Positions 33,338 through 42,865 of a DNA stretch of 64,000 bases are shown here, in pieces; the stretch's first letter is position 1, and the number at the start of each line of letters is the position of its first letter. The notes beneath the pieces are model-generated. The model did no database searches and was not told where the DNA came from. It saw only the letters and a list, made by a program, of their open reading frames with translations. The stretch comes from Polaribacter aquimarinus (lineage in GTDB: Bacteria > Bacteroidota > Bacteroidia > Flavobacteriales > Flavobacteriaceae): positions 434,001-498,000 of the forward strand of contig NZ_QFFG01000003.1 in the NCBI RefSeq assembly GCF_003129485.1, given 5' to 3'. A program made the position numbers and the translations under genes.

Positions 33338-35053
33338 ATGACTAATATCTTAGACAAAGCAAAACAATGGTTAACAGCTACTTTTGATGCTGATACCCAA
33401 ACTGAAATTCAAAACCTTATTAATAATAATCCTGATGATTTAGCTGACAGATTCTATAAAGACATGGAATTTGGTACTGGTGGAATGCGAGGAATTATGG
33501 GAGCAGGAACTAACAGAATTAACAAATACACATTAGGAAGAGCAACTCAAGGTTTATCTAATTATTTGATTAAAAATGTAAAAAAAGAACAATTAAAAGT
33601 TGTTATTGCATACGATTGTAGACACAACAGTCAAAAATTTGCAAAAGTAGTTGCTGATGTTTTATCTGCAAACAATATAAAAGTATTTCTTTTTGAAGAT
33701 TTACGTCCAACACCAGAATTATCTTTTGCAGTTCGTCATTTAGGATGTGATGCAGGTATTGTTTTAACTGCCTCTCATAACCCACCAGAATACAATGGTT
33801 ATAAAGTATACTGGGCAGATGGAGGACAAATAGTACCTCCACATGATAGCGGAATTATTGGAAATGTAAATAAATTAGATTTTTCTGAAATTAAGTTTGA
33901 CGCCAATGAAGATTTAATTGAAACAATAGGTGCTGTAGTTGATGATGCTTTTGTTGAAGCTTCTGTAAAAAACGGTTCTTTATCTGATGATATAGACCGT
34001 AAAAATTTAAAAATTGTTTTTACTTCTCTACACGGAACCTCTATTGTTTCTGTTCCTGATGCCTTAAAAAAAGCAGGTTATGATGATGTTCATATAGTTG
34101 AAGAACAAAGAAAACCTGATGGAGATTTTCCAACTGTAAAATCTCCAAACCCTGAAGAACCAGAAGCATTAGAAATGGCAACTAATTTAGCTAATAAAAT
34201 AGGAGCTGATATTGTAATAGGTACTGACCCAGATTGTGATAGATTAGGTGTAGCAGTTAGAGATACTGATGGGAATATGAAATTAATGAATGGTAACCAA
34301 ACTATGGTTGTCATGACTGATTTTGCCATTCAAAAATGGAAAAATGAAGGAAAAATAAATGGTAAACAGTTTGTTGGGACTACAATAGTTTCTACAGAAT
34401 TAGTTAACGATGTTGCTGCAAGTTATAATGTAGCTACAAAAGTTGGTTTAACTGGTTTCAAATGGATTGCCAAAATGGTAAGAGATTTTACGGATCTTCA
34501 ATTCATTGGTGGTGGTGAAGAAAGTTTTGGTTATATGGTTGGTGATTTTGTACGTGATAAAGATGCAGTTACTGCTACTCTATTAGCCTGTGAAGTTGCG
34601 GCTTTCGCAAAACAAAACGGAAGTTCTTTTTATGAAGAGTTATTAAAAATTTATGTAAACAATAAATTCTATAAAGAACACTTAATTTCAATCACTAAAA
34701 AAGGAATGGATGGTGCTGCTGAAATTCAGCAAATGTTGAGTGATATGCGTAACAACCCAATCACAGAAATTGATGGAGAAAAGATAGAAACTCTTTCTGA
34801 TTATAATGCATCCACTAGAAAGAATTTAATTACAGGTGAGGTTTCAGAAATTGACATGCCAAAATCTAACGTTTTAATTTATCAAACAGCATCTGGAACA
34901 AGAATTGCTGCAAGACCAAGTGGAACGGAACCAAAAATAAAATTTTATTTTAGTGTTAATACTCCTTTAGACAAAACTGAAAATGCTGAAAAGGTAGAAG
35001 CAGAATTGGATGCAAAAATTCAAAGAATTATCAAAGAGATGAAGTTGAGTTAA
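33338..35053 (+). CDS. Phosphoglucomutase/phosphomannomutase family enzyme
   Basis: A 571-residue alpha-D-phosphohexomutase. The phosphoserine loop is TASHNPPEYNGYKVYW and the Mg site is GTDPDCDRLG. The sugar-binding loop is GGGEESFGYM and the phosphate-binding loop is RPSGTEPKIKFYF. It interconverts hexose 1- and 6-phosphates and so feeds sugar-nucleotide synthesis. Length and motifs are those of the PgcA-like group. Its stop overlaps the next start as TAATG, linking it to the ABC exporter. Confidence 0.93.
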   Translation: MTNILDKAKQWLTATFDADTQTEIQNLINNNPDDLADRFYKDMEFGTGGMRGIMGAGTNRINKYTLGRATQGLSNYLIKNVKKEQLKVVIAYDCRHNSQKFAKVVADVLSANNIKVFLFEDLRPTPELSFAVRHLGCDAGIVLTASHNPPEYNGYKVYWADGGQIVPPHDSGIIGNVNKLDFSEIKFDANEDLIETIGAVVDDAFVEASVKNGSLSDDIDRKNLKIVFTSLHGTSIVSVPDALKKAGYDDVHIVEEQRKPDGDFPTVKSPNPEEPEALEMATNLANKIGADIVIGTDPDCDRLGVAVRDTDGNMKLMNGNQTMVVMTDFAIQKWKNEGKINGKQFVGTTIVSTELVNDVAASYNVATKVGLTGFKWIAKMVRDFTDLQFIGGGEESFGYMVGDFVRDKDAVTATLLACEVAAFAKQNGSSFYEELLKIYVNNKFYKEHLISITKKGMDGAAEIQQMLSDMRNNPITEIDGEKIETLSDYNASTRKNLITGEVSEIDMPKSNVLIYQTASGTRIAARPSGTEPKIKFYFSVNTPLDKTENAEKVEAELDAKIQRIIKEMKLS

Positions 35054-36882
35054 TGAATCACTTTAAAGACATTTTAAAATACGAGAAAAAGTATAGAAAA
35101 TTTACCTTATTAAACATTCTATTCAATATTTTCTATGCTATTTTTAATGTTTTATCGGTTTTAGCTTTTATACCAGTTTTAGGAATTCTTTTTGGTACTG
35201 ATAAACAAGTTACTGTAAAACCAACTTATAATGGTATAACCCAAATAGGAAGCTTTCTTAAAGAAAGCTTCTATCATTTTATATCTAATAAAATAGAAAA
35301 TGACGGACAAATAAATACCTTATTCTTTATTTGCATGTTAGCACTTTCTTTATTTTTTTTTAAGAATTTTTTTAGATATTTAGCTTCTTATGTCATTACT
35401 TTTTTACGAACTGGAATTGTAAAAGATTTACGTGACAAACTCTACAATAAGATTGTAGAACTGCCAATTTCTTATTTCACTGAAAAAAGAAAAGGAGATA
35501 TTATTGCAAGAATGACTTCTGATGTTCAAGAAGTTGAAATTTCTATATTAACATCAATAGAAACCATTGTTAGAGAACCACTTACCGTTATTATTGCTAT
35601 AGCAATTATGCTTTTTATGAGTGTAAAATTAACTTTGTTTGTATTTATTTTATTACCAGTTTCTGGGTTTATCATTTCATCCATTAGCAAAAAACTAAAA
35701 GCAAACTCTATAAAGGCACAAAAAGAAACGGGAACTTTTTTGTCTTTTATTGAAGAAACTTTAGGAGGTCTAAGAGTAATAAAAGGGTTTAATTCAGAAA
35801 GAATTATCGAAAAGAAATTCAATGATTCTACTTCTATTTTTAGACGTTTAATGACTAGCGTTTTTCACAGACAAACTTTAGCCTCTCCAATGAGTGAGTT
35901 TTTAGGCTCTGCAACAATAATTGCTATACTATGGTATGGAGGAACAGAAGTTTTATCGAACACTAGTTCTTTGCAACCTGATGAATTTATGGGATATATT
36001 GTATTGTTTTACACCGTTTTAAATCCGATAAAATTAATTACAACATCCTACTATAATATCCAAAAAGGAGAAGCCTCTGCAGAACGAATTATGCAAGTTT
36101 TAAATACTGAAAACAGTATTAAAGACATAGGAGATGCAATTGTTAAACATAATTTTGAAAATGAAATCGAGTTTAAAAACATTTCTTTTAAATACAAAAA
36201 AGAGTACGTTTTAAAAGACTTTTCTTTAACCATTAAAAAAGGGGAAACTGTTGCTTTAGTTGGGCAGTCAGGTAGTGGAAAATCTACTTTAGCAAACCTA
36301 ATTACTCGTTTTTATGATGTAAATAAGGGTGAAGTTTTGATTGATGGAGAGAATATCAAAAACATCACAAAAAAATCATTAAGAGATTTAATGGGAATTG
36401 TTACTCAGGATTCTATTTTGTTTAATGATACTATTGCGAACAACATTAAATTAGGAACTCCAAAGGCTTCAGAAACTGCACTTTTAGAAGCTGCAGAAAT
36501 TGCAAATGCTTATGAGTTTATAAAAGATTTACCAGAACAATTCAACACTAATATTGGAGATAGTGGAAACTCTCTTTCTGGTGGTCAAAAACAACGTTTG
36601 TCTATTGCTAGAGCCGTTTTAAAGAATCCTCCAATAATGATTTTAGATGAAGCCACTTCTGCTTTAGATACAGAATCTGAACAATTGGTGCAAATTGCAT
36701 TAGAAAAAATGATGCAAAACAGAACTTCTTTAGTCATTGCACATAGATTATCTACCATTCAAAAAGCTGACAAAATTGTGGTGATGAAAAAAGGTAAAAT
36801 TGTAGAACAAGGAAAACACGAAGAACTACTTGCCAAAAAAGAAGAATACTTTAAATTGGTAACAATGCAGAGTTTAGGCTAA
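35053..36882 (+). CDS. MsbA-like ABC exporter (fused permease-ATPase)
   Basis: A 609-residue half-transporter that would act as a homodimer. Six membrane helices occupy about residues 15-330. The ATPase domain has Walker A GQSGSGKST, Q-loop GIVTQDS, signature LSGGQKQR, Walker B IMILDEATSALD and the switch histidine in VIAHRLST. MsbA-type proteins flip lipid A-core or other lipids. The neighbouring glycosyltransferase and mutase make lipid or LPS export plausible but unproven. Its last nine bases overlap the convergent cca gene. Confidence 0.92.
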   Translation: MNHFKDILKYEKKYRKFTLLNILFNIFYAIFNVLSVLAFIPVLGILFGTDKQVTVKPTYNGITQIGSFLKESFYHFISNKIENDGQINTLFFICMLALSLFFFKNFFRYLASYVITFLRTGIVKDLRDKLYNKIVELPISYFTEKRKGDIIARMTSDVQEVEISILTSIETIVREPLTVIIAIAIMLFMSVKLTLFVFILLPVSGFIISSISKKLKANSIKAQKETGTFLSFIEETLGGLRVIKGFNSERIIEKKFNDSTSIFRRLMTSVFHRQTLASPMSEFLGSATIIAILWYGGTEVLSNTSSLQPDEFMGYIVLFYTVLNPIKLITTSYYNIQKGEASAERIMQVLNTENSIKDIGDAIVKHNFENEIEFKNISFKYKKEYVLKDFSLTIKKGETVALVGQSGSGKSTLANLITRFYDVNKGEVLIDGENIKNITKKSLRDLMGIVTQDSILFNDTIANNIKLGTPKASETALLEAAEIANAYEFIKDLPEQFNTNIGDSGNSLSGGQKQRLSIARAVLKNPPIMILDEATSALDTESEQLVQIALEKMMQNRTSLVIAHRLSTIQKADKIVVMKKGKIVEQGKHEELLAKKEEYFKLVTMQSLG

Positions 36883-38286
36883 ACTTAATCCTAACTCCTG
36901 TCCTTTTTTAATCATAAAGTTATACGAAGCTTCTTTTTCATTTGGAATCTCACCATCTAAAATTGCATTCTTTATAGCTTCTTTAATTTGACCAATTTCT
37001 CTACAAGGTTTTAAATTAAAAGCTTTCATAATTTCTTCACCTGAAACTGGTGGTTGAAAATTACGAACTCTATCTCGTTCCTCTACCTCCTTAATTTTTA
37101 AACGAACTAATTCAAAATTTTTATGATAACGTTTAAATTTCTTTTGGTTTTTAGTAGTAATATCTGCTTCACAAAGCGTCATTAAAGAATTGATGTCATT
37201 ACCTGCGTCAAAAACCAAACGTCTAACAGCAGAATCTGTAACTTCACTTGCCAAAACAATTGGTCTAGAACTTAGTAATACCATTTTCTGAACAAACTTC
37301 ATTTTGTTATTTAAAGGCATTTTTAACCTCTTAAATAATTTATACACCATTTTCGAACCCACAAATTCGTGAGCGTGAAATGTCCAACCTATTTTTTTAC
37401 TAAATTTTTTAGTAGGAGCCTTTCCAATATCATGCAATAGAGCAGCCCAACGTAACCATACATCATTCGTATTTTCAGAAATGTTATCAACTACTTCTAA
37501 AGTATGATAAAAATTATCTTTGTGCTTCTGCCCTTCAACCTCCTCTACTCCTTTTAATGCTATTAATTCAGGCAATATTTGTTTTAAAAGATTTGTTTTT
37601 TCAAGCAATAAAAAACCTATAGAAGGTTTTGGAGAGGATAAAATTTTATTTAACTCATCAACAATTCTTTCACGGGTAATAATTTTTAATCTATGAGAAT
37701 TTTTGATAATGGACTCTAAAGACTCTTTTTCAATTATAAAATTCAATTGCGTCGCAAAACGAATAGCACGCATCATTCTTAAAGGATCATCAGAATAGGT
37801 GATATCTGGATTTAAAGGTGTTCTAATGATTTTATTTTCCAAATCTTTAATTCCATTAAATGGGTCTAATAATTCTCCAAAATTTGCTTCATTTAAACTT
37901 AAGGCTAAGGCATTAATAGTTAAATCTCTTCGGTTTTGGTCATCTTGTAAAGTGCCTTCACAAACATTTGGGTTTCTACTATCTTCAGAATACGATTCTT
38001 TCCTTGCTCCAACAAACTCAATTTCGACATCTTTAAAACGTAACATAGCCGTTCCATAAGTTTTAAACACCTGCACTTTAGGTTTGGTTGGTAACAACTC
38101 AGATACTTTTAGAGCTAAATCTATTCCGCTTCCAATAGCTACAACATCTATGTCTTTAGCATTGCCTCTTTTTAAGAAAAAATCGCGCACAAACCCGCCA
38201 ATTACATAACTCTCAATTTGTAATTGTTTTGATGCTCTAGATATTACACTAAATATTTCTGACGAAATTGCTTCTGTATACTTCAT
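36874..38286 (-). CDS. cca: CCA-adding enzyme / tRNA nucleotidyltransferase with HD domain
   Basis: A 470-residue enzyme that builds or repairs the 3' CCA of tRNAs. The class II nucleotidyltransferase head shows GGFVRDFFLKRGNAKDIDVV. RRDLTINALAL and DPLRMMRAIRFATQL are typical of the neck. The C-terminal HD phosphohydrolase domain has RWAALLHDIGKAPTKKF. The Bacteroidota version combines both domains in one chain. A TAAATTTG box lies 17 bases upstream. Confidence 0.94.
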   Translation of the reverse strand: MKYTEAISSEIFSVISRASKQLQIESYVIGGFVRDFFLKRGNAKDIDVVAIGSGIDLALKVSELLPTKPKVQVFKTYGTAMLRFKDVEIEFVGARKESYSEDSRNPNVCEGTLQDDQNRRDLTINALALSLNEANFGELLDPFNGIKDLENKIIRTPLNPDITYSDDPLRMMRAIRFATQLNFIIEKESLESIIKNSHRLKIITRERIVDELNKILSSPKPSIGFLLLEKTNLLKQILPELIALKGVEEVEGQKHKDNFYHTLEVVDNISENTNDVWLRWAALLHDIGKAPTKKFSKKIGWTFHAHEFVGSKMVYKLFKRLKMPLNNKMKFVQKMVLLSSRPIVLASEVTDSAVRRLVFDAGNDINSLMTLCEADITTKNQKKFKRYHKNFELVRLKIKEVEERDRVRNFQPPVSGEEIMKAFNLKPCREIGQIKEAIKNAILDGEIPNEKEASYNFMIKKGQELGLSLA

Positions 38287-38302
38287 ATTTTTAAAAGTGA
38301 CG

Positions 38303-38310
38303 CAAATTTA
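38303..38310 (-). promoter_or_regulatory. Putative -7 element of cca
   Basis: On the minus strand TAAATTTG fits TAnnTTTG. A TTG lies 23 bases further upstream, slightly longer than usual. Confidence 0.45.
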
Positions 38311-38404
38311 TCGTTTTCTATTCTTTTTAACATCAAATTGATAAAAGAAAATTGTGATAACATTCGTACTTTTGTTTTTAGCAAAAACGCTGCAGGTAAT
38401 TTTC

Positions 38405-39208
38405 ATGGTTGTTGTTAGAATTCTTGGTGGACTTGGAAATCAGATGTTTCAATATGCTTATGCACGCTCTTTATCTTTAAAAGGGTATGATGTAAAATTG
38501 GATATTTCTAAATTTAAAACCTACAAATTACATGGTGGTTATCAATTAAATAAATTTAATATTAAATTAAAAAAAGCTGACCCTTTAGCTGTTTTATATG
38601 GTAAAATTGGATTAAAATCAAATATAAAAGAGAAAAGTTTACTTTTTAATGGAGATTTTAAATCTTTAAAAGGAAATGAATATGTTAAAGGATATTTTCA
38701 AACAGAAAAATATTTTAACAAAATTAGAGAAACACTTTTAAATGATTTTGTTATTAATCAGAAATTATCCATAAATACACAGAAAATGGAACAGCAAATT
38801 TTATCTACCAAAAACAGCTGCTCCTTACATATAAGAAGAGGGGATTATATATCTGATGAAAAAGCCAATAAAATTCATGGCACCTGTAATTTAGATTACT
38901 ATCATAAAGCGATTGAAATTATCAATAAAAAATATACCAATACTACTTTTTATATTTTTTCTGATGATATTTCTTGGACAAAGAAAAATTTAAAAACAGA
39001 AAAAATTGTTTTTGTTGATGTAAAATCTATTCCTCATGAAGATATGTATTTGATGAGTTTATGCAATCATAACATTACTGCAAACAGTAGTTTTTCTTGG
39101 TGGGGGGCATGGTTAAATACCAATAAAAATAAAATTGTAATCGCACCAAGAAACTGGTTTATAGAAAAAGAAAATGAGGTTGCATGTGAAAACTGGATTA
39201 AACTATGA
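38405..39208 (+). CDS. Alpha-1,2-fucosyltransferase family (GT11)
   Basis: A 267-residue glycosyltransferase with the GT11 opening VVRILGGLGNQMFQYAYARSL, the GDP-fucose motif SLHIRRGDYIS, and C-terminal ITANSSFSWWGAWLN. It would add fucose (or a related deoxysugar) to a surface glycan. I chose the ATG at 38405. A GTG at 38354 would add an unlikely hydrophobic start, and a TACTTTTG box (38367-38374) falls inside that extension. It overlaps the next gene by four bases (ATGA) and forms a two-gene unit. Confidence 0.92.
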   Translation: MVVVRILGGLGNQMFQYAYARSLSLKGYDVKLDISKFKTYKLHGGYQLNKFNIKLKKADPLAVLYGKIGLKSNIKEKSLLFNGDFKSLKGNEYVKGYFQTEKYFNKIRETLLNDFVINQKLSINTQKMEQQILSTKNSCSLHIRRGDYISDEKANKIHGTCNLDYYHKAIEIINKKYTNTTFYIFSDDISWTKKNLKTEKIVFVDVKSIPHEDMYLMSLCNHNITANSSFSWWGAWLNTNKNKIVIAPRNWFIEKENEVACENWIKL

Positions 39209-39948
39209 TTTCATATAAATTCTACTACATAAACCTTGATAAAAGTAAAGATCGTAGAGATTTTATGGAAAAACAATTCAATGAATTGAACATTCCCATA
39301 ACAAGAATTTCTGCAGTTTATGGTAAAGACTTAGACAGGGTTTTTATAAAAAAAGAAAAGAAAAAACATAATATTTTAGCGCACTTTCCTTTTCCTAATG
39401 ATGGTGAAATTGGAATCTGTTTAACTCATTTTAAGTTGTGGGAATTTTTATCTAAGCAACCAGAAGATTTTTCTATTGTTTTAGAAGATGATGCTTTGAT
39501 TCAAAATAATTTAATCAAAGATTTAGAGCGTATTCTAAAGAAAGTAACAATAGATACTTTTGTAGATATATCAGGAAAAAAAGGGTTTTACTCTTTAGAA
39601 AAAAACGAACTAATAAATAAATATTTAATACCTCCTGTATTAATGATTGGTCAAATTATAGGTAAAAATGCTGCAAAAAAACTTTACGAAAACTTAAGCA
39701 ATTATTATGCTCCAATTGATGTAATGAAGCAAGATATTTACAAGCACAGAGTTGCATTATATTCTACTAATAAATCATATGTTGTCAGTATTGACAAAAA
39801 AATCGGAGGCAGTACCATCCAACAAAATAACATGATTGTTTGGAAAAAAATAATTAGAGAAATTATTCGTCCTTTTTGGCAATTAATAGCACTTGTTACG
39901 TATAAACTTCAAAGATGTGTTAAAAACTATTTGTTTTATAAAAAATAA
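39205..39948 (+). CDS. Family 25 glycosyltransferase (LPS/LOS biosynthesis)
   Basis: A 247-residue protein of the GT25 family. It shows the start YKFYYINLDKSKDRRDFMEK, the EIGICLTHFKLWEFL motif, and the metal-binding FSIVLEDDALI. GT25 enzymes commonly add galactose to lipooligosaccharide. Its start codon overlaps the fucosyltransferase stop. The gene ends one base before the convergent GT2 gene, so three glycan genes meet here. Confidence 0.88.
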   Translation: MISYKFYYINLDKSKDRRDFMEKQFNELNIPITRISAVYGKDLDRVFIKKEKKKHNILAHFPFPNDGEIGICLTHFKLWEFLSKQPEDFSIVLEDDALIQNNLIKDLERILKKVTIDTFVDISGKKGFYSLEKNELINKYLIPPVLMIGQIIGKNAAKKLYENLSNYYAPIDVMKQDIYKHRVALYSTNKSYVVSIDKKIGGSTIQQNNMIVWKKIIREIIRPFWQLIALVTYKLQRCVKNYLFYKK

Positions 39949-39949
39949 A

Positions 39950-40705
39950 TCAGTTTTTAATTCCTTTATTATAAAGCCACAACTTAATATACCTTACATA
40001 AACTCCATACGCTTGTGTTTTGGCAAAAATATACCCTGGAAATCCATCTAAAAAACCTAACCTTATAAAATAATGAATAAAAAACCTCGCTGGTGGTTTT
40101 ACCAATATATGAAATAAGTTTACTTTTTTCCCTACTTCATGGTATTGCTTACCTCTTAAAGTTCCATAATGATTCATTTTAGACATGTAATGATCATAGT
40201 CTTTATAAGAAAAATGCTCTATTTTGTGCTTAAAAAACCCTAGTTTTCCTTTTGTTTCAATAGTTTCATGAACAGGGCTTCCGTTGTATTTACAGAATTC
40301 TTTTAAAAATAAACGAACAACTTTATCTCTTTGGCAACCCCCATAATATAATCGCTTTCCACAAAAATAAAATGTTCTTCTCACGTAAAATCCAACAAAA
40401 TCTTTGGGATTTTTAACGACTTCTAAAATTTCTTTCTTTACTTCTGATGTAACTCTTTCATCAGCATCCAAAACGTAGATCCAATCATATTTAGCTTGGT
40501 CTATAGCATAGTTTTTTTGAGAAGAAAAATCATCAAACTCACGTTTGATGATTTTTACTTGGTACTTTTCAGCAATTGAAACAGTTTTATCTGTACTATG
40601 TGAATCTATAACAATAATTTCATCCGCAAAACTTACTGATTCAATAGCATCAGCAATATGAATTTCTTCATTTAAAGTTGGTATTATTGCGGTAATCTTA
40701 GTCAT
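39950..40705 (-). CDS. Family 2 glycosyltransferase, WaaE/KdtX-like
   Basis: A 251-residue cytoplasmic GT-A enzyme with ITAIIPTLNEEIHIADAIES, DSHSTDKTV, YDWIYVLDADERVT and the acceptor-side motif GGCQRDKVVRLFLKEF. This pattern is that of the LOS-core beta-1,4-glucosyltransferase group (WaaE/KdtX). It likely modifies the inner core. It converges on the GT25 gene and starts eight bases after dapD ends, on the same strand. Confidence 0.88.
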   Translation of the reverse strand: MTKITAIIPTLNEEIHIADAIESVSFADEIIVIDSHSTDKTVSIAEKYQVKIIKREFDDFSSQKNYAIDQAKYDWIYVLDADERVTSEVKKEILEVVKNPKDFVGFYVRRTFYFCGKRLYYGGCQRDKVVRLFLKEFCKYNGSPVHETIETKGKLGFFKHKIEHFSYKDYDHYMSKMNHYGTLRGKQYHEVGKKVNLFHILVKPPARFFIHYFIRLGFLDGFPGYIFAKTQAYGVYVRYIKLWLYNKGIKN

Positions 40706-40713
40706 AGAATATT

Positions 40714-41529
40714 TTAAACGGCTACATCATATTCACGTAAAGCGTCGTTTAAAGATGTTTTTTTGTTGGTACTCTCTTTTCTTTTTCCAATAATTAATGC
40801 ACAAGGTACATTATACTCTCCTGCTGCAAACTTCTTAGTATAACTTCCTGGAATAACTACAGATCTAGCAGGAACAACTCCTTTTGTTTCAACTGGTTCA
40901 TCACCTGTTACATCAATAATTTTAGTACTCATCGTTAACACTACATTTGCTCCTAAAACAGCTTCTTTTTCAACTCTTACACCTTCTACAACGATACATC
41001 TTGAACCAATAAATGCTCCATCTTCAATAATTACAGGTGCAGCTTGTAATGGTTCTAATACACCACCTATTCCAACTCCACCGGAAAGATGTACATTTTT
41101 TCCTATTTGAGCACAAGACCCTACTGTTGCCCAAGTATCTACCATAGTTCCCTCATCAACATGAGCTCCAATATTTACATAACTTGGCATTAAAATAGTT
41201 CCCGGAGAAATATATGCTCCATGCCTTGCAACTGCATTAGGTACAACTCTAATTCCTCTTTCTGCAAAGTTCTTTTTTAAAGGTATTTTATCGTGGTATT
41301 CAAAAATACCAGCTTCTAAAGTTTCCATTTTTTGAATTGGGAAATATAAAACCACCGCTTTTTTAACCCATTCATTAACTTGCCAACCATCTGCAACAGG
41401 TTCTGCAACTCTAAGTTCTCCTTTATCTAATAAATCAACAACTTTTCTAATAGTATTAATTGTTTTCTCTTCTGTTAACAACTCACGGTTATCCCAAGCT
41501 GACTCTATGATTTGTCTAATTTCTTTCAT
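40714..41529 (-). CDS. dapD: 2,3,4,5-tetrahydropyridine-2,6-dicarboxylate N-succinyltransferase
   Basis: Succinylates tetrahydrodipicolinate in the lysine/diaminopimelate pathway. A left-handed beta-helix fold is visible as hexapeptide repeats (SYVNIGAHVDEGTMVDTWAT, IGKNVHLSGGVGIGGVLEPL). The substrate-binding RGIRVVPNAVARHGAYI is present. I chose the ATG at 41529 (271 residues). A longer version from 41550 adds MLKLNFT, and the -7 box TATATTTG at 41548-41555 lies within that extension. Confidence 0.95.
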   Translation of the reverse strand: MKEIRQIIESAWDNRELLTEEKTINTIRKVVDLLDKGELRVAEPVADGWQVNEWVKKAVVLYFPIQKMETLEAGIFEYHDKIPLKKNFAERGIRVVPNAVARHGAYISPGTILMPSYVNIGAHVDEGTMVDTWATVGSCAQIGKNVHLSGGVGIGGVLEPLQAAPVIIEDGAFIGSRCIVVEGVRVEKEAVLGANVVLTMSTKIIDVTGDEPVETKGVVPARSVVIPGSYTKKFAAGEYNVPCALIIGKRKESTNKKTSLNDALREYDVAV

Positions 41530-41547
41530 TGTAAAGTTTAATTTCAG

Positions 41548-41555
41548 CAAATATA
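41548..41555 (-). promoter_or_regulatory. Putative -7 element of dapD
   Basis: TATATTTG on the minus strand lies 19-26 bases before the chosen ATG. It supports the shorter dapD start. Confidence 0.45.
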
Positions 41556-41715
41556 AATTTATCTATAAAACTGAAAGCGAATATACATTTTTTAAACATA
41601 TTACCTATCCTTGTTTAAATTCAAAAATCACATCATTTTAGTATTCTTTAAACAAAATACGAACTAACAGATATGCGATATTAAAGTTAATGTTTTAATA
41701 TTAAAATTTAACCTT

Positions 41716-41723
41716 TACTTTTG
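41716..41723 (+). promoter_or_regulatory. Putative -7 element of ruvX
   Basis: TACTTTTG, followed by CAG, lies 17 bases before the TTG start. No clear -33 TTG is seen. Confidence 0.4.
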
Positions 41724-41740
41724 CAGTAAAAACATCTAAT

Positions 41741-42154
41741 TTGGGAAGAATTTTAGCCATAGACTTTGGAAAAAAAAGAACAGGAATTGCTGTTACAGAT
41801 GAACTTCAAATTATTGCATCTGGGCTAACAACGGTTAGTACAGAAGTTTTAATCCCTTTTTTAAAAGAATATATTTCTAAAGAAAAAGTTGAACTTTTTT
41901 TAATTGGCAAACCCAAGCAAATGGACAACTCTGATAGTGAAAGTGAAGCTTTAATCGTTGCTTTTTTAAAGAAACTGCAAAAAGAAATTGCGAATATCCC
42001 TATTCAAAGAGTAGATGAACGATTTACTTCTAAAATGGCTTTTCAAACAATGATTGATAGTGGTTTAAAGCGTAAGCAAAGAAGAAATAAAGGTTTAATT
42101 GATGAAATTAGTGCAACTATAATCTTACAATCTTATTTATATAATCAATCATAG
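41741..42154 (+). CDS. ruvX: Putative pre-16S rRNA nuclease / Holliday junction resolvase-like (RuvX/YqgF)
   Basis: A 137-residue RNase H-fold nuclease starting GRILAIDFGKKRTGIAVTDE. IGKPKQMDNSDSES and RVDERFTSKMAFQTM carry the conserved acidic and arginine residues. YqgF matures the 5' end of 16S rRNA in E. coli and was first annotated as a resolvase. The start codon appears to be TTG at 41741, with no ATG in frame nearby. It is followed by def after 75 bases. Confidence 0.92.
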   Translation: MGRILAIDFGKKRTGIAVTDELQIIASGLTTVSTEVLIPFLKEYISKEKVELFLIGKPKQMDNSDSESEALIVAFLKKLQKEIANIPIQRVDERFTSKMAFQTMIDSGLKRKQRRNKGLIDEISATIILQSYLYNQS

Positions 42155-42202
42155 CTTCAAAAATTTCATTATTTAAAATTCGTATTTAGTCATTCTAAAT
42201 TG

Positions 42203-42210
42203 TACTTTTG
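42203..42210 (+). promoter_or_regulatory. Putative -7 element of def
   Basis: TACTTTTG followed by CAGCG lies 19 bases before the ATG at 42230. It falls inside a longer possible frame and so favours the shorter start. Confidence 0.45.
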
Positions 42211-42229
42211 CAGCGTTAAATATAATATA

Positions 42230-42820
42230 ATGATATTACCAATTGTAGCTTACGGAGATCCTGTTTTAAGAAAAGTTGGCGTAAAAATAGACAGAGATTA
42301 CCCAAACTTAAAAGAGTTAATTTCCAATATGAAAGAGACCATGTACAATGCGTCTGGTGTTGGTTTAGCTGCACCTCAGATTGGTAAAGCTATTCGTTTG
42401 TTTATTATTGATGCTTCTCCTTTTGCAGATGATGAAGATTTAACAGATGAAGATAAAGCAAGATTAAAAGACTTTAATAAGGTATTTATAAATGCTCAAA
42501 TTCTTGAAGAAGAAGGAGAAGAATGGGTTTTTAATGAAGGGTGTTTAAGTATTCCAGATGTTCGAGAAGATGTTTTTCGTCAGCCTAAAATTACTATAGA
42601 ATATCAAGATGAAGATTTTAACACACATACAGAAGTATTAGATGGTTTAGCCGCAAGAGTTTTTCAACACGAATACGATCATATAGAAGGTATTTTATTT
42701 ACAGATAAACTCTCTACGCTTAAAAAAAGATTAATCAAGAAAAAATTAGAAAATATTTCTAAGGGAAAAATTAGAGCAGACTATAGAATGCGTTTCCCAA
42801 ATGCAAAAAAAGGTAAATAA
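42230..42820 (+). CDS. def: Peptide deformylase
   Basis: Metal-dependent enzyme that removes the N-formyl group from nascent proteins. All three motifs are present: GVGLAAPQIG, EGCLSIPDVR (metal cysteine) and HEYDHIEG (HExxH-type, here HEYDH). I chose the ATG at 42230 (MILPIVAYGDPVLRK, 196 residues). The upstream in-frame ATG at 42200 would include the -7 box. The gene is followed by DUF5606 and mazG. Confidence 0.96.
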   Translation: MILPIVAYGDPVLRKVGVKIDRDYPNLKELISNMKETMYNASGVGLAAPQIGKAIRLFIIDASPFADDEDLTDEDKARLKDFNKVFINAQILEEEGEEWVFNEGCLSIPDVREDVFRQPKITIEYQDEDFNTHTEVLDGLAARVFQHEYDHIEGILFTDKLSTLKKRLIKKKLENISKGKIRADYRMRFPNAKKGK

Positions 42821-42865
42821 AAATATTATAAGACTGCGACTAGCAAGGTCTAAATAAAAGTACAT

